From positions 1 through 34,319 of the forward strand of contig JACPXL010000066.1 of the NCBI GenBank assembly GCA_016196555.1: a DNA stretch of 34,319 nt, read 5' to 3'. Made by a program: the position numbers and the translations under genes. Of the stretch, positions 7,001 through 16,000 are shown piece after piece. Below the pieces are notes generated by a model that saw only the letters and a list, made by a program, of their open reading frames with translations, did no database searches and was not told where the DNA came from. This stretch comes from Candidatus Omnitrophota bacterium (GTDB lineage: Bacteria; Omnitrophota; Omnitrophia; Omnitrophales; Aquincolibacteriaceae). Within the stretch, counting starts at the first letter, position 1; the number at the start of each line of letters is the position of its first letter.

Positions 7001-10000
7001 TCTTTCGCCCACCGCTTTTCCGGAAACCGGAGACAATTATCAATTTGATTTTAAAGATTGGAATGGTGACGGGACAGCAGACCTCATCATACTTCAGGAA
7101 AATAGTACAGGCAGCGGGTCCGTCGAAGTTCATGTTTTGAGCGGCTCTTCCAATTTTCAAACTTTTATTCTTAATAGTGGAAGTTCTCAGACTGAGATCA
7201 ATAAAACTCCGTCGACAAAAAATGATTATGACCTTTCTGTCCTTGATTGGGATAGAGACGGCCGGCTCGATTTAGTCGCGCTTAAAAAAGATCACACGGC
7301 CAATGGATTGGTTGAATTGCGTGCGGTCAGTGGGGCCGGTGTCCTGAAAAAATCCGGACTTGCCTCAACGCTCAGCGTCAGAATCGGCGATCCTTTTACG
7401 CCTGCGGTGAGTCCAACAAACTACAGTCAAGCAGCGCTTACGAATTTACCGGCAAATCCAGTGCTTGCGGCGGACAAGGGAGCTGCGAATAATGGAACCG
7501 CGAATGGAACGATTACGCTCGGACAAACATCTCCGCGAGATTTTAGTTTTACTTACACCAATGCTGACGCTGATGATTTTGAATACGCTCAAATCGGCTG
7601 GGGATTTTTTAATGCGAGCAATGTGTTTGTCGGAACACCGCAGAATCTTGGAACAAGTCTTACCTTTGCCGTGACCGGAGGTACAGGAGGATTGCTGAAG
7701 GCGGAAGTGATCGATAAGAATAAGAAGACGGCCACCTTTTTACTCGCTCTCGATGGAACGAAGAAAAACTACACGCTTACTTTAGCAGGCGACAATATTC
7801 CTGCGGGATTTGATACAACCCAGATTGGTCTTATTAATTTTGTGGTGGACCAAAAGAAAATGGGAAATGCCGGAGGAGTGACGATTGAGACCAAAGGTCT
7901 TGATTTCATTCCAGCCGTAAATCCGGCGGCCTATAGCCAGGCAGCGCTTACGAATTTACCGGCCAGTCCGGTGCTTGCAGCAGATAAAGGAGCCTCAAGC
8001 GGCGGGACTGCCAATGGAACGATTAATTTAGGACAAACTTCACCACGTGATTTTAGTTTTACTTACACCAATGCTGACGCTGATGATTTTGAATACGCTC
8101 AAATCGGCTGGGGATTTTTTAATGCGAGCAATGTGTTTGTGGGGACGCCTCAGAATTTGGGAACGTCGCTGACTTTCGCGGTGACAGGGGGATTGGGCGG
8201 GCAATTAAAAGTCGAAGTGGTGGATAAGAATAAGAAAGTGGCTGACTTTTATTTGAATTTGGATGGAACGAAGAAAAACTACACGCTTACTTTAGCAGGC
8301 GACAATATTCCTGCGGGATTTGATACAACCCAGATTGGTCTTATTAATTTTGTGGTGGACCAAAAGAAAATGGGAAGTGCCGGGGGAGTGACGATTGAAA
8401 CCAAAGGACTGGATTTCATCGCGCCTGTAAATCCCGCGGCCTATAGTCAGGCAGCGCTGACTTCTTTACCTGCAAATCCAATTCTTTCTTCTAATAAAGG
8501 CGCTGCCGCGGGTGGAACAGCAAATGGCAGTATCACCCAGACACAGACATCGCCTAGAGATTTTAGTTTTGATTATACGAATGCCGACGCCGATGATTTC
8601 GCGTTTAGCCAGATTGGCTGGGGCTTTTTTAATACGAGTAATGTATTTGTGGGAACGCCTCAAGACTTATCTGCGGGTATTGTCCTAGCCGTAACTGGTC
8701 CTGCCGGGAAGCAGTTAAAAGTTGAAGTAGTGGATAAAAACGGGAAAGTTGCTGACTTTTTACTTAATTTGGATGGCACCAAGAAAAACTACACGCTTAC
8801 TTTAACGGGCGACAATATTCCGGCCTTGTTTGATGCGACAAAAATCGGTGTGATTAATCTTGTGGTGGACCAAAAGCGGATGGGAAATAGCGGGACGGTG
8901 ACAGTAGAGACGAAGGGCCTTGACTTCGCGCCCATCGTAAATCCCGCGGCCTATAGCCAGGCAGCGCTGACTTCTTTACCTGCAAATCCAATTCTTTCTT
9001 CTAATAAAGGCGCTGCTGCGGGTGGAACAGCAAATGGCAGTATTACGCAGACGCAAACTTCCCCGAGAGATTTCAGTTTTGATTATACGAACGTAGATGC
9101 GGATGATTTTGCGTTTAGCCAGATCGGGTGGGGCTTTTTTGATGCGGGCAATAACAATGCGTTTGTGGGAAGCCCGCAAAACTTATCTGCAGGAATTACC
9201 TTAGCGGTTACGGGTCCCGCGGGTAAACAGTTAAAAGTTGAAGTGGTGGATAAAAACGGCCGTGTTGCAGATTTCTTACTTAACCTCGATGGGACAAAGA
9301 AAAATTACACACTCAGTTTAACGGGTGACAATATTCCAGCCTTGTTTGATGCAACACAGATTGGTGTCATCAATCTTGTGGTTGATCAGAAGAGAATGGG
9401 AAATGCTGGGACAGTCATAGTTGAGACGAAGGGTCTTAATTATATTCCACCTATAAATCCTGACGCGACAAATCCGGCAGTTACCGATTTAAGCGCCTTC
9501 CGCCCTCAGCCAAATGAATTGGAACCCGCGGGACATAATACTGTCTCCGAATTTTCGCAGCCTTCCGAAAATCAATTTCAATTCAAGTATGATCTTTCCC
9601 AGGGAGCCGACGGGGATTTCAGCCGTTGGGGAGGGGCCCTCATGAGTTTTTCAACGACCCCTTTTAATTTAGCCGCGCAAGATTTGATTTTTCAAATTAA
9701 GGCCACCGGGACCCAGAAAATCAAAATTGAACTTATTTCGGGAAAAGATTTTTTGCAGAAAAAAGTCACACTCCTCGCTCAAAACATAAGCGGCACTTCG
9801 CAATCCTACCGGATTACTAAAGCCCTCGCCGACTCTGCCGTGATTGCCGGTTTTGATGCTTCGAATATCACCTTCGTTAATTTTGTTGTGGATGACCAGC
9901 TTGCCGGTACGCCCGGCGCTCCGAACAAAACAGCGACGGGGACAATCACGATTGATACAAAAGGCCTGGCGTTTATTCCTTCTTTGGCGCCTGATCCCAC

Positions 10001-13000
10001 CAAAACGGCGGCGGATATTTCGCATTTAAGGAATCCTGATGGTACTTTGATCATTCGTAATCTGGTGTCCTTTACTTCCACGGACCCTTTCCCAACCGGC
10101 ATTGCAGCATTGAACCAGTCTTCCATGACGCAATTCGATTTATCTTACGATGTGCGAAGGCTCAGCAGTTTCGGCGGCACGATTATAAGTTTTGATGATT
10201 TTGGAACGGCAGCGATAGAACACGCTAACCTTTCCGGACAAACTCTGGTCCTTGGCCTTAAAGATCCAGCGGGGCCGAGTGAAGTTACCTTTTTAATCGA
10301 AGATACGGCAGGACGGAAGGGCCGTGTGCGCCTCACGGGCATTGATGCCACAGAGCGGTTTTTCAGTATTGGGATGACTGCCGCTCAATTTCCCGGTATT
10401 GATCTTACACAGATTAAAAATATTTCTCTCGTGCTTGAGGCGGACCGTCTTGGAAGCAATGTTAACGCGCTTTATCAAAATGTTCTTTTCAACGGTGCGA
10501 CGGCCCAAATCATCCCGGCCGACAAAGGCGATTTTTTTATCGCGGACTGGAACAACGATAAAATTCCGGACCTAGTCATGGTCCTGAAACAATCAACCGG
10601 AAGCGGCAAAACCGAGGTTCATGTATGGAATGGCGCGGATAATTATCAAACCGCTCTTGTTCACACGGCCACCGCTCAAGGGGAAATGGGGAAAGAAGCT
10701 CAATTTCAAATGGTGGATTGGAACAAAGACGGAATTTTGGACCTGGCCTTCATCTTGACAAAGAGCAATCCCAGCGATCCGCAGAATCATACAGGAAGCG
10801 GTAAAACCGAAGTCCATATTCTAAATGGGGCCGATAGTTTCAAAACTTTTCTTGCAAACCTTCCCACCGCGCTTCCGGAATTCGACTATCGAGACAACCG
10901 GTATGAGTTTCACTTTGTCGATTGGAACCGTGACGGTGTTCAGGACCTTGGATTTGTTCAAAAAAGTAATACCGGCAGCAACAAGACCGAAGTGCATATT
11001 ATGAATGGCGCAGACAAATTTCAAACGTTCTTAGTTAATTCAGCCACCGCACTTCCAAAAGTCGGGGATAATTATAAATTTGATATCAAGGATTGGAACG
11101 GAGACGGCACTCCTGACTTTATCGCGATTAAGGAAAATCAGACCGGAAGCGGATCTACGGAACTGCATGCCTGGAGTGGCGCGGACTTTTTCCAAACGGA
11201 TTTACTGCATACCGCAACAGCGCAGGGGGAGATCAATAAAACCCCTGAAACCAAAAATGATTATGATGTTGCCATCACGGATTGGGACGGTGATGGCAAG
11301 CTTGATTTGGTGGCGATTAAGAAAGATCATACCGCGAATAATTTTGTCGAGCTGCGCGCCATCGGCCAAGCACCCATCCTTAAAAAATCCGGAATTGCTT
11401 CAACCCTCAGTGTTCGTTTTGGCGACAATCCTTTTACTCCCGTAGTCGATGGCAGTCCTTTTAATGCTGCGCTGCATACCTCATTAAATGGTAATCCGGT
11501 GGTGAGCGCTGCAGGAGGAACAGCCGATAGCGCGCCTGGTGCCGCTCAAGGAACGGGAACAATCACGCAGGATTCCCCGCGGCATTTTAATTTTAATTAC
11601 GATGTCAGTGCCGGAAATAAGACTTTTGCTTTTGCTCAGATATCCAATGGATTTTTTGAAAAAACGGTGGCCGAAGGCGGAACATGCAATCCCAGTGCCC
11701 CCGGTTTTACGAGCTGTTTTAATGGTGATGCGCAGTCCGTGCCGCAAAATTTGGTGATTGGCGTTAAGGGGCCGGCCGGCTCTCGAGTTAAAGTAGAAAT
11801 TGTGGATACAACCGGGGCCAAAGGTCTAACGGCAACTTTTATTCTTAATTTAACGGGTAATGCACAAAATTACACGCTTGATTTGAGCGGAGATAATATT
11901 CCGCAGGGGTTTGACCGGACAAAAATTGCCGTCATTAATTTTGTCATGGATCAAGGTCTTGCGGCCAATGGGACAGCGAATCCGGCGAATACAGGAATAA
12001 TTGAAGTTACAACGGTCGGTCTTGATTTCATCGTGCCGGTTGATCCCGCGGCGTACTCTCAGGCGGCACTCACAACACTTCCGGCCAACCCGGTACTTTC
12101 TTCCAATAAAGGTGCCGCATCAGGCGGGACAGCAGATGGATCAATTACCCAGACTCAAACCTCTCCCAGAGATTTCAGTTTTGATTATACGAACGCAGAC
12201 GCCGATGATTTTGCGTTTAGCCAGATTGGGTGGGGCTTTTTTGATGCGGGCAATAACAATGCGTTTGTGGGAAGCCCGCAAAACTTATCTGCAGGAATTG
12301 TCTTAGCCGTAACCGGTCCCGCGGGTAAACAGTTAAAAGTCGAAGTCGTGGATAAAAACGGCCGTGTTGCAGATTTCTTACTTAACCTTGATGGCACGAA
12401 GAAAAATTACACGCTCACACTTACAGGCGACAATATCCCGGCCTTGTTTGATGCGACACAGATTGGCGTGATCAATCTCGTTGTTGACCAGAAGAGAATG
12501 GGAAATTCCGGGACAGTGACGGTTGAGACGAAAGGCCTGGACTTTTTACCGGCTGTAAATCCCGCAGCCTACGATCAAGCAGCCATTACAAATTTACCTG
12601 GAAGGCCGGTGTTATCTGCCAATAAAGGAAGTGCGGGCGGAACAGCCAATGGATCGATTGTTCAAACTCAAACCAGTCCACGTGATTTCAGTTTTGATTA
12701 TACGAACGTAGATGCAGACGATTTTGAATTCAGCCAAATCGGCTGGGGATTTTTTGATGCCAGCAATAATAATTTATTTGTTGGACCTCCTCAAGACTTA
12801 TCGGGCGGCATTACCTTTGCAGTGACAGGACCCGCCGGAAGACAGTTAAAGGTAGAGGTAGTCGATCAAAACAGTCGTGTCGCAGATTTCTTACTTAATC
12901 TTGATGGGACCAAGAAAAATTACACGCTCACACTTACAGGGGACAATATCCCGGCGGGATTTGATGCGACAAAAATCGGGGTGATTAATTTTGTGATGGA

Positions 13001-16000
13001 TCAAAGAAGGATGGGTAATAGCGGTACGGTCGCAGTAGAAACGAGCGGTCTTGATTATTTCGCGACGGTCAATCCAGATCCCACCAATCCTGCCATTACT
13101 CCAATGCCGGTGACGAGCACGGGCGAACGCCCATCCTTTACAGGATTTGCCAGCCAGACAAATCCGGATAATTCCACGGATTACAGCCAAGTTATTGTTA
13201 CGCAAAATTCTCCGACGGCAGCCCTTATTGATTTCAATTTGTATAATACCACTTCTTTTGGCGGCGCATTTTTGAATTATGACAATTTCTCAACAACCGG
13301 AACAATTGAAACAATTAATCTGAATACCCTCTTTCCCAATGGAATTGTATTAGGACTTGATAACAACGGAAGCGATGTTACCCACATCAAATTGGAATTA
13401 ACAGACATCAATGGTGTTAAGAACGTCGCTTTCCTCGAAGGCATTGACAGCGTTTCCCGCCGTTGGAAAATTACCTTGGATAAATTCATTAATGTGGATC
13501 TCACCAAAATCAAAGTTGCTGCACTCGTCTTAGAAGGACGTTTTTTTACCGGGCAATTAAATGTTGATTGGGGCAATTTCGCGTTTGTCCCGACCGTGAA
13601 TTCTGATCCCACTAATCCGGCCATCACCAAAGTGCCTGCAACAAGCACCGGGGAACGCCCAACTTTAACGGGATTTGCCAGCCAGACCAATCCGGACAAC
13701 TCAACCGATTATAGTCATGTCGATGTGACGACAACTTCGCCGACTATGGCAACACTTGATTTTAATTTGTACAACACGACTTCTTTTGGCGGTGCGTTTC
13801 TAGGTTATGACAATTTCTCAACAACCGGAACAATTGAAACAATTAATCTGAATACCTTCTTTCCTAATGGAATTGTTTTTGGATTGGATACCGCGGGAAG
13901 TCTCAATGATACGTTCGCATTTTTGGAAGTCACCGATAACACGGGAAAGCGTGATCGCGTAAAACTTACGCAGATTGGCTTAACCCAAAAGCGCTGGAAA
14001 ATACTTATCAGTCAGTTTGACGAAGTGGATGTGGCAAAGATTAAAACCATAGCCTTTCTTGTGGAGGGGCGCGCGGTCGGCATGAAGCTGACAGTTAACT
14101 GGGGAGATTTTAATTTTGTTCCTATTGTAGCTTCTGATCCTTCCAATCCTGCCATCACCAAAATGCCTGCAACAAGCACCGGAGAACGCCCGACTTTGAC
14201 AGGATTCGCCAGTCTGACAAATCCGGATAATTCCACGGATTATAGCAATGTGAGTGTAACGCAAACTTCGGCGACTGCAGCGACGGTTGATTTCAATTTA
14301 TATAACACCACTTCCTTCGGCGGCGCATTTTTAAGTTACGATAATTTCAACACAACCGGAACCATTGAAACGATTAATTTGAGCACACTCTTTCCGGATG
14401 GAATCGTATTAGGGCTCGATAATGGCGGAACGGCTATCACAGAAGCGGCGTTTGAAATAACAGATATTAATGGAATACGCGATCGCGTAAGACTTACCGG
14501 TATTGGCTCTTCGCAAAAACATTGGAAAGTGCTTGTCAGTCAATTTGATCAGGTGGATGTGACAAAAATTCAGAGTGTCACACTGGTTGTGGAAGGCCGT
14601 TATGTGGGAATGAAATTGAATGTGGATTGGGGTGATTTTGCTTTTGTTCCGAGAGTAAATTCGGACCCCACCAATCCCGCCATTACAAAAGTACCTGTAA
14701 CCAGCACTAATGAACGCCCAACCTTAACGGGATTTGCCAGCCAGACCAATCCGGACAACTCAACCGATTATAGTCATGTCGATGTGACCCAAACTTCCGC
14801 AAGCGCGGCAACGCTTGATTTTAGTTTGTACAACACCACTTCCTTTGGCGGTGTGTTTTTCAGTTACGATAATTTCAATACGGGCGCGAAAGAAAGCATT
14901 GATTTGAACACCGCCTTTCCGGATGGGATTGTCTTAGGACTGGACAATGGCGGGACTGCCATTACGGAAGCGGTCCTGGAAGTCACGGACATTAATGGAA
15001 TACGTGACCGTGTGAAGCTCCTGGGAATTGATTCATCGCAGAAACGCTGGAAAGTGCTTGTCAGTCAATTTGATCAGGTGGATGTCACAAAGATTCAAAC
15101 CATCGCGCTTCTTTTAGAAGGCCGCTATGTGGGAATGAAATTAAATTTGGAATGGGGAGATTTTGCTTACATTCCTGTGGTTGATGGCACTTCCTTTAAT
15201 GAACCGGCCGTTTCGACATTAAATGGCAGCCCGAGTCTTTCGGGAAGCGGTTTTAATTCGGTGATCGGCCCTGGCCAGCAGAATGCCGGTTTAACCTTCA
15301 GCCAGCCCAGCGTCAATGAATTGGAATATATTTATGATTTGTCTCCCAGCCCGACCAGTTTCACACTTCTTCAAATCAGCAAAGGCGGGTTTGATCAAAA
15401 TAATGTTTTTCAAGGGACGGCATTTAATTTGCCGGAAAATTTTGTCATTGCCGCCCGCGGACATGAAGGTTCTAAGCTCCGGCTGGAATTGATGGATGTC
15501 AATCATCACATCGCCGTTTTTATTTTGAATTTACGACCGGCTTATCAAAATTATTCCTTGGTTTTGTCCGGAACGAATGTCCCTGTCATTTTCGACCGCA
15601 CGCAAATCGCTTCCATTATTTTTGTCGCCGATCGCAAATTGGCGGTGGACCGCACCAGTGATATTGTGAAAGTGAAAATCAACGGCTTAGAATTCGGGAC
15701 AGCCATTCTTCCCGCACCTTTGCAGGAAGTCAAAAATACTCTCATTTCAAAAGGCCTTACTTTTTTTACCACCGGCAAGGGATTAGATCCGGCCACTCAT
15801 TTTCCGTATGACGGCATTGAAGCCAATGGGCTTCCGGACGCCACTTCAAAATTTACTCAGCCGACTTCTATTGGTTTTTATCTTCAGATTTTGTCCGAGG
15901 TCGTGAATGGAACACTGAGCAATGGAATGACTGTGGATCAAGCTTTGAGTGAAATTAATACCGTGATGACGAATCTTTTAACCGCGCAGACTGATTTTGG

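Larger units (their letters stand above)
5481..9455 (+). repeat. Super-block 1 of a nested internal duplication in giant gene 1
   Basis: Order of parts: FRPQPN module (from 5481), PDPTKTA module (from about 6003), five FG-GAP-like repeats (about 6520-7400), then four 170-aa modules (7410-9455). The same order recurs in 9456-13070, so the multi-domain unit, not only single modules, was duplicated. Confidence 0.85.

Noticed and set aside
7410-9455. CRISPR-like or satellite array
   Set aside because: The repeats are 510 bp, in frame and coding throughout; there are no short repeats with unique spacers.
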